Positions 44,414 to 53,077 of a DNA stretch of 64,000 nucleotides are shown piece after piece. Position 1 is the first letter of the stretch, and each line of letters starts with the position of its first letter. The stretch is from assembly GCF_000620625.1 (NCBI RefSeq), contig NZ_JIAW01000018.1:1-64000 (forward strand). The letters are read 5' to 3'. The notes under the pieces were generated by a model that saw nothing but the letters and a program-made list of their open reading frames with translations, made no database searches and was not told where the DNA came from. Source of the DNA: Mycobacterium sp. URHB0044 (GTDB lineage Bacteria; Actinomycetota; Actinomycetes; Mycobacteriales; Mycobacteriaceae). A program made the translations under genes and the position numbers.

Positions 44414-44881
44414 TCAGGTGGCCAGCGCGATGTCGTGCAACTGACCGTTCAAGAAGTCCGGGCGGCCCATCATTCGAGGCAGCAGCCGCCGCCGCGCAAA
44501 CCGCCATCCGGCCTCCGTGCGGATGACGTCGTCGCGGTAGACGCCCAGGAACAGGATCCCGCGTCCGTCCTTGCTGCGCCTGGCCCATTCCGTGATGGTG
44601 AAGTGCGTGGTCGCAGTGTCGCCGTCGACCTCGACGAGGCCCTGGTGCAGCGTCTGGAAGACGAAATCCAGGCTCGAGACCGTGCGCCCGATGGTCTCGG
44701 CGATGGCGGCTCGGCCGACCGCGTCCTCGGTGGTCGGGGTGGACAGCACCCCGTTCTCGGCATAGGCCTCGACGGCTTCCTCGACGGCGAAGCGGCACAT
44801 GGCCTCCGAGTACGAGGCGGCAAGGTGGTTGATCGCGATGATGTCGGCGACTTGCTGCGGGTCGGGTTGGGTGAGGATCAC
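44414..44881 (-). CDS. SnoaL-like / NTF2-fold protein
   Basis: This 155-residue protein opens with a helix pair ADIIAINHLAASYSEAM, has DTATTHFTITEWARR in the sheet and ends in ARRRLLPRMM, matching the SnoaL/NTF2 group. Members may be dehydratases, isomerases or binding proteins, and no choice is supported. The ATG overlaps the stop of the hotdog gene (ATGA), so the two are translationally coupled. It shares the fold but little visible sequence with the protein at 2.8 kb. Confidence 0.82.
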   Translation of the reverse strand: MILTQPDPQQVADIIAINHLAASYSEAMCRFAVEEAVEAYAENGVLSTPTTEDAVGRAAIAETIGRTVSSLDFVFQTLHQGLVEVDGDTATTHFTITEWARRSKDGRGILFLGVYRDDVIRTEAGWRFARRRLLPRMMGRPDFLNGQLHDIALAT

Positions 44882-45699
44882 GATGCTCCTTCGGTCCGTT
44901 CGAGCTGCTGACGAGTCAGACGCACCAGCGCCGTGGCCACGACGTTGGTCTCGTCATCGTCCTGATGCATTCGCGCACTGACGAGCACCGAGCCGCCCAC
45001 GTCCGAGCGCACCGATGCAGTCGCGACGAACGGACCCTTCTTGCCCGCCTTGACGATCCGGACGTCGAAGCTCTCCACGCGGGTCGCACCACCAGGTGCT
45101 TGCAGCGCCGCCGCTTCGAGCGCGACCATGATCGGCCCGTGGTGCAGGACGATGCCGCCCAGCCGCGGGGTCAGCGCCTCGATGACGTAGCTGCCGTCGG
45201 CGCGTCCCTCGGCGCCATACGCGGCGGCCAGTGGAGGTAGATCGGCCGTGTCCTCCACTCCCGGCCCGGGGTCGATGTACTCGAAACCGCTTGCGGTAGG
45301 TGTGATCACGGTCCAGTCGGCGGTGCCGATACCGATGAGTCGACTCGGGTCGGCAGCATCGGTGAAGGTGGCTTCGGTGAAGATCTGGCTACGCGCCTGT
45401 CGCGTCAGCGAGCCCTGCACGTCGATGGCGACAACACCAACGGCGGGCCCACACAATTGAACGCTGACGTGCGTGAGCGCAAGTTGCCAGTGTCTGTCGA
45501 CGGCGATGCCCGCGGTGTCCAACATGGCGACCGCCACGGGAGCAGCCAGTAGTCCTTCGCCGTGGCGCATGTCGCTGCGTATCGACATGTGACCGCGCGC
45601 CCCGAAGCCGTCCCCGAGTACCGACCGGCAGCCGAGGTACCGGTAGCTCATCAATTCGGCGACGGTCTGCGACCAGACTCCGTAGATCTCGGTGTCCAT
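44878..45699 (-). CDS. Double-hotdog thioesterase/dehydratase-like protein
   Basis: This 273-residue protein appears to hold two hotdog domains. The first has GLLAAPVAVAMLDTAGIAVD near residue 50, a central-helix pattern of PaaI-like thioesterases, and the second has LGGIVLHHGPIMVALEAAAL near residue 180. Such proteins hydrolyse acyl-CoAs or hydrate enoyl-CoAs. The acidic residue typical of PaaI enzymes may be Asp in MLDTAG. It heads a three-gene leftward unit with the SnoaL-like and SDR genes. Operator B4 lies 44 bases upstream of the ATG. Confidence 0.75.
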   Translation of the reverse strand: MDTEIYGVWSQTVAELMSYRYLGCRSVLGDGFGARGHMSIRSDMRHGEGLLAAPVAVAMLDTAGIAVDRHWQLALTHVSVQLCGPAVGVVAIDVQGSLTRQARSQIFTEATFTDAADPSRLIGIGTADWTVITPTASGFEYIDPGPGVEDTADLPPLAAAYGAEGRADGSYVIEALTPRLGGIVLHHGPIMVALEAAALQAPGGATRVESFDVRIVKAGKKGPFVATASVRSDVGGSVLVSARMHQDDDETNVVATALVRLTRQQLERTEGAS

Positions 45700-45742
45700 C
45701 TACGCTCCCCGGCAGTCGGCAATGACCTTAATGAACTAACTA

Positions 45743-45754
45743 TATACGCGTAAA
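45743..45754. promoter_or_regulatory. Operator family B, site 4: TATAC-GC-GTAAA
   Basis: This copy lies between the hotdog gene start (45699) and the LLM gene stop (45764), so it should serve the leftward hotdog/SnoaL/SDR unit. It differs from site 2 only in the two central bases. Confidence 0.6.
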
Positions 45755-45763
45755 GACGTCACG

Positions 45764-46765
45764 CTAGCGGTCGCCCGCGAGCAAGGGTGCGAGCCGCGTG
45801 CAAATGGTCTGCACGTTGCGAGCCACGTCCGCTTCGGCCATGCCCCCGATCGATGCCCACAGGAACACTGTCTGCACCGGGGCTCCTGCGGTGTAGTCAC
45901 GAATCTGTTCGGCCACCACCTCCGGCGTCCCGTACATGAACGAGCCAAGCGGTCCGTCGCGGCCCGACTGCACCAGCCGCTCCACGTCGACGGGCTTGGG
46001 CGGCGGCGCCTCGGTGCCTTCGACCATGTGTCGCCGGTACGAATCGAGTTGGTGCGCAAGGTGTTCGCTGACCATGGGCCAGTCCCGTTCGGGATCGTCG
46101 GAGACCCAACCCTGGATGCCGCCAGCCATGACGCCGGCCGACGCAGGATGCCCAGCCTCGGTCAAACCCGCGGCATACGACTCCCACAGTCCGGCATTTG
46201 CCGAAAGCAGGGGTGCCCCCAACCGGCCCGCCCGCCGCGCGCCCTGCGGCCCCTGGTAGCCCAACCACACTGGCACCGGGTCCTGCACCGGGCGGGGGCG
46301 CACTCCGTCCGGACCCCACAGCTCACGCAGGCGCCGCACCGTGTCGTCGGTCTGCTTGTACCGCGCAGTGAGCGAGGCGTCGAAGAGTTCGAATTCTGGG
46401 ACCCGATAGCCGGTGCCAAGGCCCAGGTCCAGCCGTCCGTCGGACAGGATGTCCACGACGACGCTCTGTTCGGCGATCTCGGCCGGGTGGTGAAGTGGGG
46501 CGATCAGGATCGCGGTGCCGAGTCGCATGCGGCGCGTGCGTGCCGCGGCGGCAGCGGCCATGGTGAGCGGACTGGTCAGATAGCCGTCGTCGAACAGGTG
46601 GTGCTCGGAGAACCACGCGGACGATGCGCCGAGCCGCTCGGCCTCCTCACACATCTCGAGCGTGAAGCCGTACAGCCTCGACGGGTTCTGCGCCCACTGC
46701 GCAGGATTGCGCAGGTCGAAGTAGACGCCGACCTCGATTCCGGATTGGTTCGTCGGCTGTGTCAT
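45764..46765 (-). CDS. LLM-class flavin-dependent oxidoreductase
   Basis: This 333-residue luciferase-like TIM-barrel enzyme has VGVYFDLRNP, FTLEMCEEAERLGASSAWFSEHH, a conserved VDILSDGRLDLGLGTGY stretch near residue 115 and VWLGYQGPQGARRAGRLG. It should use FMNH2 or F420H2 to oxidise or monooxygenate a pathway intermediate. FMN-type monooxygenases share the SEHH motif. It differs clearly from the one at 1.1 kb. The ATG follows the divergent promoter of an exported protein, where TTTAC-ACT-GTAAC (46826-46838) is a possible operator. Confidence 0.9.
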   Translation of the reverse strand: MTQPTNQSGIEVGVYFDLRNPAQWAQNPSRLYGFTLEMCEEAERLGASSAWFSEHHLFDDGYLTSPLTMAAAAAARTRRMRLGTAILIAPLHHPAEIAEQSVVVDILSDGRLDLGLGTGYRVPEFELFDASLTARYKQTDDTVRRLRELWGPDGVRPRPVQDPVPVWLGYQGPQGARRAGRLGAPLLSANAGLWESYAAGLTEAGHPASAGVMAGGIQGWVSDDPERDWPMVSEHLAHQLDSYRRHMVEGTEAPPPKPVDVERLVQSGRDGPLGSFMYGTPEVVAEQIRDYTAGAPVQTVFLWASIGGMAEADVARNVQTICTRLAPLLAGDR

Positions 46766-46907
46766 GCGGTTTCACGACGTCGGGGCACGGTCGCCTCCCA
46801 TGGACAAGCGTTGATGTTTGACCATTTTACACTGTAACGTTGCTAATCGTAGATACGATTCGATACAAGCTCCGCGCAGCGGAGCAACTGCGATCTGGAG
46901 GCTGCAA

Positions 46908-47180
46908 GTGGGCACTACCAAGCGAGCCGTCGTCATCGCGATCGGAACGACGGCAGTGGCGCTTGGGCTGGCCACACCCGCCGCGGCGGCGCCAGGTGAC
47001 GACCCGTGCCCGCTCGCGATGGCCTTCCTGTGTCGCATGCTTCCCGTCGCGCCGGACCTCGACCACGACATCGATCTCACCCAGGATTCGGCCACCATCA
47101 ACGGCGACGTGCTCCCCCAGATGCCATCAGCTCCCGAGGGCGCCGCGGACACCGACGGCCAGCCACCAGCATCACCCTGA
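46908..47180 (+). CDS. Small exported protein of unknown function
   Basis: This 90-residue protein has a clear Sec signal, AVVIAIGTTAVALGLATPAAAA, with cleavage likely after Ala near residue 27. The mature part has two Cys in DDPCPLAMAFLCRMLPV, probably a disulfide, then an acidic DLDHDIDL and a Pro-rich tail. I have seen similar short proteins as hypothetical in mycobacteria but know no function. The GTG follows CTGGAGG. It is divergent from the LLM gene and convergent with a ferredoxin gene. Confidence 0.72.
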   Translation: MGTTKRAVVIAIGTTAVALGLATPAAAAPGDDPCPLAMAFLCRMLPVAPDLDHDIDLTQDSATINGDVLPQMPSAPEGAADTDGQPPASP

Positions 47181-47199
47181 CTGAACAGCACGTGTCGAG

Positions 47200-47394
<195 letters not shown>

Positions 47395-47498
47395 TCAAAT
47401 CCCTACTCGGGTCACTGAGACCACGTCCCGACACCCGATCTATATCGATAACTTATTGCACTGTATGCAGCGACGATACCCAACAGCACGGCAGTAGG

Positions 47499-47945
47499 TC
47501 AGCAGGCCACCCGAATCGAGTACCGCTGCGAAATGCGTGCGCTGGGATTCTTGGCGTCGAAGCCCATCGCCGAACCCTTGATCTCGTAGGTACGGCCGAT
47601 CTGCACCACCGTCGGAGCGTCGCCGAGCCCTTGCCAGTAGCTGCCGGTAAAGCCGTCGACACTGCGCAACTCAACGGATCGAGCCGCGAGGCCGCCAGTG
47701 CTATCGATGGTCGCAATCGTGCCTTCACCGTCCTTTCCGGTCACGATGGTGGTCTGCGCACCAGCGGGGCTACAGCGGACCAATTCAGACGCGACGAGCG
47801 GCTGTCCTGCGATGCTTACTTCCGACATACCCGCACCCAACACGCCGGGTCCCGGGGTCGCCTGCGGCGGGCTCGAACATGCGGCGAGGCTGCACGCGAG
47901 CAGACCTCCAGACATCGACGCCACGACGACACCAAGCACTCTCAT
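47499..47945 (-). CDS. LpqH-like lipoprotein
   Basis: This 148-residue protein has a lipoprotein signal: VLGVVVASMSGGLLACS leads to the lipobox LAAC, so Cys23 should be lipidated and the protein anchored on the cell surface. The mature part, with a Thr/Pro/Gly-rich start and the pair of Cys in ELVRCSPAG and RVAC at the end, matches the LpqH (19-kDa antigen) family. Function of the family is unsettled. The ATG at 47945 was chosen because the signal begins there. It is divergent from the CAP-domain gene. Confidence 0.82.
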   Translation of the reverse strand: MRVLGVVVASMSGGLLACSLAACSSPPQATPGPGVLGAGMSEVSIAGQPLVASELVRCSPAGAQTTIVTGKDGEGTIATIDSTGGLAARSVELRSVDGFTGSYWQGLGDAPTVVQIGRTYEIKGSAMGFDAKNPSARISQRYSIRVAC

Positions 47946-47958
47946 AGTGCGGCAAAGC

Positions 47959-47971
47959 ATAAATCATTTAT
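47959..47971. promoter_or_regulatory. Palindrome ATAAAT-C-ATTTAT between divergent exported-protein genes
   Basis: This 13-bp perfect palindrome lies 14 bases upstream of the LpqH-like start and 59 bases before the CAP-domain start. It may be an operator, or an AT-rich promoter element that is symmetric by chance. Confidence 0.4.
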
Positions 47972-48029
47972 CTCATTGCGGGGTAGAGTCAGCACGAGTT
48001 CCACGCAGAGATCTTCCGGGAAGGCGTCG

Positions 48030-48515
48030 ATGACCATGAGGGTTGTGACTCTATGTGCGCTGGCATCGATGCTGCTGGGGGCCTTCGTGACCACCGCAGC
48101 ACCGGCGAATGCAGACAACAGGCGCCTGAACAACAGCGTCTTCCTCAACATCTACACGATGCAGCACCAGGCCGGCTGCACCACGGAAGCGAAGGTCGAC
48201 GGGCGCCTCGTCGAGGCGGCTCACCGCCAAGCGCTCGACGCCGTCAACAACCCGGACCTCAACGGCGACCTGGGTACGGACGGCTCGACACCTCAGTCCA
48301 GGGCCAACGATGCCGGTTTCGAGGGCACCGTGGCGCAGACCGTGGCGACCAATCCCGCGCTCGCCATCAACGGCATCGACATCCTCGGGCAGTGGTACTG
48401 GGATCCGGTCGCCAAGGCGACGATCGAGAACTGTGCCAACACCGCGATCGGGGTGTGGTCGGAGAACAGCCTCGCCCGGTCGGTGGTCGTCGCCGTGTAC
48501 GGCCAACCCGCATGA
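48030..48515 (+). CDS. Exported CAP-domain (SCP-like) protein
   Basis: This 161-residue protein has a Sec signal, RVVTLCALASMLLGAFVTTA, with cleavage after APANA near residue 29. The mature part begins with a helix NNSVFLNIYTMQHQAGC and has the CAP-like spacing of ALDAVNNPDLNGD and AGFEGTVAQTVA, with two Cys that may pair. The metal-binding histidines of classic CAP proteins are not obvious. Bacterial members are secreted and largely uncharacterised. It stands beside an LpqH-like and another exported protein. The stop faces the MaoC gene. Confidence 0.72.
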   Translation: MTMRVVTLCALASMLLGAFVTTAAPANADNRRLNNSVFLNIYTMQHQAGCTTEAKVDGRLVEAAHRQALDAVNNPDLNGDLGTDGSTPQSRANDAGFEGTVAQTVATNPALAINGIDILGQWYWDPVAKATIENCANTAIGVWSENSLARSVVVAVYGQPA

Positions 48516-48525
48516 CGCCCCGGCG

Positions 48526-48984
48526 CTAGAAGACGTAGCGGGCAATCAGGTCGGCCACTGCGGCCGGCTTGTCGACGCCTTCGATCTCGATGGTGTGACG
48601 GACCGTCAGATTGATTGTGGAGTCGTCGACCTTCGCGGCATCAGTAAGCTCGGACCGCAGGCGAATTCGACTCCCCGCCTTCACCGCCGACAGGAAACGC
48701 ACCTTGTTGAGCCCATAGTTGATGCCCATCTTGGCGTTGTCCACCCGGTAATTGCCCTTGCTGAGTCCGGGGATCAGCGACAGCGTCAGGAATCCGTGCG
48801 CAATCGGCGCGCCGTAGGGACTCTCGGCCTTCGCCCGCTCGACGTCGACGTGGATCCACTGTCGGTCCAGCGTCGTCGTCGCGAAGTCGTCGATGCGGTC
48901 CTGCTCGATCACGAACCAGTCGGTCACCCCGAGCACTTCCCCCACCGCTTCGACAGCCTCGTCTATCGATGCAATCACCTTCAC
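48526..48984 (-). CDS. MaoC-family (R)-specific enoyl-CoA hydratase, HtdZ-like
   Basis: This 152-residue hotdog protein matches the NodN/HtdZ branch of MaoC hydratases. DRQWIHVDVERAKAESP carries the Asp and His expected in the catalytic loop, and PIAHGFLTLSLIPGL and INYGLNKVRFLS are typical. It should hydrate a 2-enoyl-CoA. In steroid side-chain breakdown MaoC proteins work with DUF35 and Ltp proteins, and here a DUF35-like and an Ltp-like gene lie divergent to it. The start is a GTG without a strong ribosome site. A TTTAAC-NN-TATA element lies in the divergent promoter. Confidence 0.88.
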   Translation of the reverse strand: MKVIASIDEAVEAVGEVLGVTDWFVIEQDRIDDFATTTLDRQWIHVDVERAKAESPYGAPIAHGFLTLSLIPGLSKGNYRVDNAKMGINYGLNKVRFLSAVKAGSRIRLRSELTDAAKVDDSTINLTVRHTIEIEGVDKPAAVADLIARYVF

Positions 48985-49024
48985 CTGACAACCTCGCCTT
49001 CTTCGAGTGGTATTAGTTTATCTA

Positions 49025-49036
49025 TTTAACGGTATA
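49025..49036. promoter_or_regulatory. Repeat element TTTAAC-GG-TATA (operator family C, site 1)
   Basis: This AT-rich element is 41 bases upstream of the MaoC GTG and 56 bases before the DUF35-like ATG. Its reverse complement matches TATA-TA-GTTAAA at 49577 and resembles the element at 61909. Confidence 0.4.
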
Positions 49037-49091
49037 CGCTCGACCGAGTCGACGGCGACCCCACCGCCGTGCGTGAGAGAAGGGATCTGAG

Positions 49092-49505
49092 ATGACGGAG
49101 TTGATTGCGGAGCACCTCTTCCGCGTCGAAGGCGACCGCGCGGTGCTGCTTGGGTCACGTCGCCGGTCCACCGGTGTCGTGAAGTTCCCCGCGGAACGGC
49201 CGGAGCTGTTCGACGGCACCGACGACATCGAGCCGGTCGAGTTGGTGACCGAAGGATCGTTGTTCACCTTCACCACCCAGGAGTTCCCGCCGCCGCTGCC
49301 CTACCGCGGCAAGCGGTCTCCCGAAGACTTTCGACCGTATGTCGTCGGCTTCGTCGAACTCGCCGACCACGTGCTGGTGGAATCGCTCATCGTGGGCGCA
49401 TCCGCCGACAACCTGCACATCGGACAGCAGCTGGTCTCCACAACCACGGCGATCGAGTTCGACGACGGACGATCCGTGCTGACGTTCGCCTTTCGTCCGG
49501 CCTGA
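49092..49505 (+). CDS. DUF35-type OB-fold protein lacking zinc-ribbon cysteines
   Basis: This 137-residue protein has the OB-fold half of DUF35 proteins, partners of SCP2-type thiolases and aldolases. Residues FTFTTQEFPPPLPYRGKRSPEDFRPYVVGFVEL carry the usual ligand-binding strand order. The N-terminal zinc ribbon normally has four Cys, but here GSRRRSTGVVKFPAERPEL has none, so no metal can be bound there. It should still bind CoA or the partner. It lies 114 bases before the Ltp-like gene. In cholesterol breakdown ChsH2 fuses such a domain to a hydratase. Confidence 0.78.
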   Translation: MTELIAEHLFRVEGDRAVLLGSRRRSTGVVKFPAERPELFDGTDDIEPVELVTEGSLFTFTTQEFPPPLPYRGKRSPEDFRPYVVGFVELADHVLVESLIVGASADNLHIGQQLVSTTTAIEFDDGRSVLTFAFRPA

Positions 49506-49576
49506 TCGCCCACCGACGTTCCCTTGCAGTGCAGCTCTATCCCGGCGAGCAGACTTCGCCGATACGTTTAATCCGG

Positions 49577-49588
49577 TATATAGTTAAA
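49577..49588. promoter_or_regulatory. Repeat element TATA-TA-GTTAAA (operator family C, site 2)
   Basis: This element is 32 bases upstream of the Ltp-like ATG. It is followed by GCGTT-T-AACGC (49589-49599), a separate short palindrome. Together they may form a double operator or a promoter. Confidence 0.45.
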
Positions 49589-49619
49589 GCGTTTAACGCG
49601 ACCATGGCGGAGGTATGAC

Positions 49620-50774
49620 ATGACGACCAAGCCCGAGATCGCCATCATTGGTGTCGGTCTGCACCCGTTCGGCAGGTACCCGGACAGGTCCGCGTTGGAA
49701 ATGGGAGCCGTGGCGATCGGACGCGCATTGGCCGACGCCGGCGTGGCGTGGTCCGACGTGAACGGCCTCTGGGCCGGCAGCCTCGAAGTCGCCAATCCGG
49801 AGGCAGTCACGGGGCTGGTCGGCATGACCGGTCTGCCCGCCCGGTCGACACTCAGTGGCTGCGCCACCGGCAATTCGTTGCTGACACTCGCCGCGCGCGA
49901 CGTCGAACTGGGTGAGGCGGACATCGCCGTGGCCGTCGGACTCGACAAGCATCCGCGCGGCGCCTTCGGTGCCGATCCCTCGGTGTCCGGGCTGCCCCAG
50001 TGGTACGGCGAGCAAGGAATGTTTCTCACCACCCACTACTTCGGCACCAAGATCATGCGCTACATGCACGATCACGGAATCAGCGAGCGGACCCTTGCAC
50101 GTGTCTCCGCCAAGAATCTCTCCAACGGGGCGCTCGCACCACACGCATGGCGGCGCAACCCCATCAGCATCGATGCCGTGCTGGAGTCTCCGGTCGTCAA
50201 TGCCCCACTGCGGCAGTTCATGTACTGCAACCCGAACGAGGGTGCCGCCGCGGTCGTGGTGTGCCGCGCCGACAAGGCCAAGCAATACACCGACACCCCG
50301 ATCTACTTGCGGTCGACCGCGCTGCGCAGCCGCCGCGAGGGCGCCTACGAGCTACTTCGCACCTCGATCGAATTGCCCCTCGTTCCCGGCACTACGGCCG
50401 AGGCCGCTGCTGCCGCGTACGAGCTCGCGGCGGTGGGACCCGAGGACGTCGACGTCGCCCAGCTCCAGGACACCGACAGCGGATCCGAGCTCATCCACAT
50501 GGCTGAGACGGGGTTGTGCAAGGACGGCGAGCAAGAAGCATTGCTCGCCGACGGTGCCACCACCATCGGCGGTCGCCTGCCCGTGAACACCGACGGCGGA
50601 CTGCTCGCCAACGGAGAGCCGGTGGGCGCCTCAGGGCTGCGTCAGATCTACGAACTGGTACACCAACTCCGCGGTACCGCCGGCGACCGTCAGGTGCCCA
50701 ACGACCCGCGGGTGGCGCTCGCACAGCTCTACGGCGCACCCGGCACCTCGGCGGTCGCGATCCTCAGCCGATGA
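49620..50774 (+). CDS. Ltp-like (SCP2-thiolase family) protein, possible aldolase
   Basis: This 384-residue protein has the thiolase fold with IAIIGVGLHPFG, the Cys loop SGCATGNS (Cys81) and NTDGGLLANGEPVGASG. The HDCF motif of thiolases is replaced by QLQDTDSGSE, so the catalytic His is missing. Ltp2, the retro-aldolase of steroid side-chain breakdown, likewise departs from thiolase chemistry and needs a DUF35 partner. The preceding DUF35-like gene therefore supports an aldolase or a degenerate thiolase. Its stop overlaps the ATG of the fused FadE gene. Confidence 0.85.
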   Translation: MTTKPEIAIIGVGLHPFGRYPDRSALEMGAVAIGRALADAGVAWSDVNGLWAGSLEVANPEAVTGLVGMTGLPARSTLSGCATGNSLLTLAARDVELGEADIAVAVGLDKHPRGAFGADPSVSGLPQWYGEQGMFLTTHYFGTKIMRYMHDHGISERTLARVSAKNLSNGALAPHAWRRNPISIDAVLESPVVNAPLRQFMYCNPNEGAAAVVVCRADKAKQYTDTPIYLRSTALRSRREGAYELLRTSIELPLVPGTTAEAAAAAYELAAVGPEDVDVAQLQDTDSGSELIHMAETGLCKDGEQEALLADGATTIGGRLPVNTDGGLLANGEPVGASGLRQIYELVHQLRGTAGDRQVPNDPRVALAQLYGAPGTSAVAILSR

Positions 50775-53077
50775 GTGGGATGTCGGTCGACGAGACCGAG
50801 GAACTCGCGCGCGCCGTTCGCGCCGTGTGCGACAAATACGCACAGCCAGAACAACTTCGGGCGGCATGCTACGACGGTGTCGGCGGCGATTCCGCGCAGA
50901 GCGAGCTGTGGACCGTCTTGTGCGGTCAGGTCGGCATCGCGGCCATCGCGATTCCGGAGCAGCTCGGCGGGGCCGGCTACGGCGCCACGGCACTGGGTGT
51001 GGTCGCGCGCGAACTCGGACGGGCGTTGGCGCCGGTGCCCTTCCTTTCGTCCTCAGTGCTCGCGGCGGGACTGCTCGCAGATGTCAGCGGCCACGACGCG
51101 GCCGCAGCGCAACTCTTGCGCGGCCTCGCCGACGGAGCGCGCACGGCCGCGGCGATCCTCACTGCCGACGGAGGATGGTGGGCTCCTGCAACGGCTCCCT
51201 TCGCGGCCCGTCAGAACGGTGACGCCTGGACGATCGACGGAGTGGCCCGCCACGTGCTCGCCGGTTCGGGTGCCGACGACTTGATCGCGTTGGCGACGAT
51301 CGGCGACGAATTGGCGCTGATGGTCGTCGACCCCACGTCCGCCGGTGTGACCACGAGCCCCGAGCGAACCCTCGACGGCACCCGCCCGATGGCCACGGTG
51401 ACGTGTGACGGCTCGCCCGCGGTCCGGCTCACCGGGCCCGATGAAGTCGCGGACCTCGTCGCACGCAACGTCGCGCTCGCCGTCGCCGTGTTGTCCGCCG
51501 AGCAGGTCGGCACGTGTGAGCGGATCCTCGAAATCACCTGTGAATATGCGCGTTCCCGCGTTCAGTTCGGTCGCGCGATCGGCAGCTTCCAGGCCATCAA
51601 GCATCGCTGCGCAGACATGCTGGTCGACCTGGAATGGGCCCGCTCGGCCTCGCAAGCCGCACTGCAGGTGCTCGACGGTGCTCACCCCGCGAGCAACGAA
51701 AGTGGTTGGCGGGCAAGCATGGCCAAGGCGGTGTGCTCCGAGGCGCTGCGCGCCGCCGCACACGCCAGCGTCCAGATTCACGGCGGTATCGGCTTCACCT
51801 GGGAAGGCTCACCCAACCTCTACCTGCGCCGCGCGCGCACCGACGAGGTGCTGTTCGGGTCCCCCGGTCTGCACTGGAATCGGCTTTCCCGGCAGGTGCA
51901 CGCCGCAGCGACCGCGAGCAATTCCACGAATCCCGACGCAACGCTCGCGGATCCATCGGGCGCTTCCGCAGTGCGCGCAGAAATCCGCGACTTCCTCACA
52001 GCAGCAACCAAACCCGCAGGGTTGCGCAACTACGGACCCACTCCTACCCCGGCCGACGTCGATCCCGGCCGGCAGTGGCACCGCTTCCTCGCCGACCATG
52101 GCTACGCATGCTTGCACTGGCCTGCCGAGCACGGAGGAGCGAATGCATCGGTGCTACGGCAGGCGATCTTCGCCGAGGAGTGCGCCCTGGCGGGGGTGCC
52201 CCGGCAGCTCAGCATCACCGGTGTCGACCTCGTCGGACCCGTGCTCATCGCCTACGGCTCCGACGGCCAGAAGCGGCGGTACCTTGAGCCGATCCGGCTG
52301 GGCGACGACGTCTGGACGCAGCTGTTCTCCGAACCGGGAGCCGGATCGGATCTGGCCGGAATACGCACCAAGGCCGAGCGCACGGCGACGGGTTGGCGGG
52401 TCGACGGGCAGAAGGTCTGGAGCTCGGGCGCTAGTTCAGCGGCCTACGGCCTGCTTTTGGCCCGCACCGGACCCGAATCACACGATGGTCTGAGCATGTT
52501 CGTCGTGCCGATGGACGCCGACGGTGTGACGGTGCGACCACTACGGCAGATCGATGGCGAGAGCAAGTTCAACGAGGTGTTCCTCGATTCGGTCGCACTG
52601 CCCGACGACGCGCTGATCGGCGAGGTCGGCCAGGGCTGGAAGATCGCCATGCTGACCCTCGGTCGGGAGCGGTTGACGTTGGGCTCGCAGGCGGTCGGGA
52701 TGTTCCAGCGCCACGCCCACATGACCGCCGCAGCCCGCCAGCGCGGACTTCTCGACCAGGTGCTCGAACGGTCACTGACCAAACTGTGGGCGCGAATGTG
52801 GTTGCTGCGCTTCACCTGGGAGCGCGCCGTCGCCGAGGGGGACACCGCTTCGTCGGCTTTCTCGGTGCTCAAGTTGATGACCTCGGAGACCGATCAGGAG
52901 CTCGGCGACCTGGCCACCGACGTGCTCGGGACGGACGCCTGCGTCGATCCCGCCGATGACGAGCTGGTGCAGCACATGCTGGTGGCGCGGGCCCAGACGA
53001 TCCTCGGGGGTACCAGCGAGATTCAGCGCAACATCCTCGGCGAGCGAGTGCTCGGGCTACCAAGAGAACCGCGGTGA
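50771..53077 (+). CDS. Fused double acyl-CoA dehydrogenase (FadE34-like layout)
   Basis: This 768-residue protein carries two acyl-CoA dehydrogenase domains, about residues 10-385 and 400-765. The first ends with VQFGRAIGSFQAIKH and VQIHGGIGFTWEGSPNL. The second has QLFSEPGAGSDLAGIRTKA, DGQKVWSSGA and the C-terminal ILGGTSEIQRNILGERVLGL with the catalytic Glu. Fusion replaces the usual heteromer, as in ChsE3/FadE34, which acts on steroid side-chain CoAs. The ATG overlaps the Ltp-like stop and the stop overlaps the next GTG, so the block is tightly coupled. Confidence 0.93.
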   Translation: MSGMSVDETEELARAVRAVCDKYAQPEQLRAACYDGVGGDSAQSELWTVLCGQVGIAAIAIPEQLGGAGYGATALGVVARELGRALAPVPFLSSSVLAAGLLADVSGHDAAAAQLLRGLADGARTAAAILTADGGWWAPATAPFAARQNGDAWTIDGVARHVLAGSGADDLIALATIGDELALMVVDPTSAGVTTSPERTLDGTRPMATVTCDGSPAVRLTGPDEVADLVARNVALAVAVLSAEQVGTCERILEITCEYARSRVQFGRAIGSFQAIKHRCADMLVDLEWARSASQAALQVLDGAHPASNESGWRASMAKAVCSEALRAAAHASVQIHGGIGFTWEGSPNLYLRRARTDEVLFGSPGLHWNRLSRQVHAAATASNSTNPDATLADPSGASAVRAEIRDFLTAATKPAGLRNYGPTPTPADVDPGRQWHRFLADHGYACLHWPAEHGGANASVLRQAIFAEECALAGVPRQLSITGVDLVGPVLIAYGSDGQKRRYLEPIRLGDDVWTQLFSEPGAGSDLAGIRTKAERTATGWRVDGQKVWSSGASSAAYGLLLARTGPESHDGLSMFVVPMDADGVTVRPLRQIDGESKFNEVFLDSVALPDDALIGEVGQGWKIAMLTLGRERLTLGSQAVGMFQRHAHMTAAARQRGLLDQVLERSLTKLWARMWLLRFTWERAVAEGDTASSAFSVLKLMTSETDQELGDLATDVLGTDACVDPADDELVQHMLVARAQTILGGTSEIQRNILGERVLGLPREPR

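Noticed and set aside
47631-48029. N-terminal extension of the CAP-domain gene
   Set aside because: It overlaps the LpqH-like gene in antisense; the signal peptide begins at the ATG at 48030.
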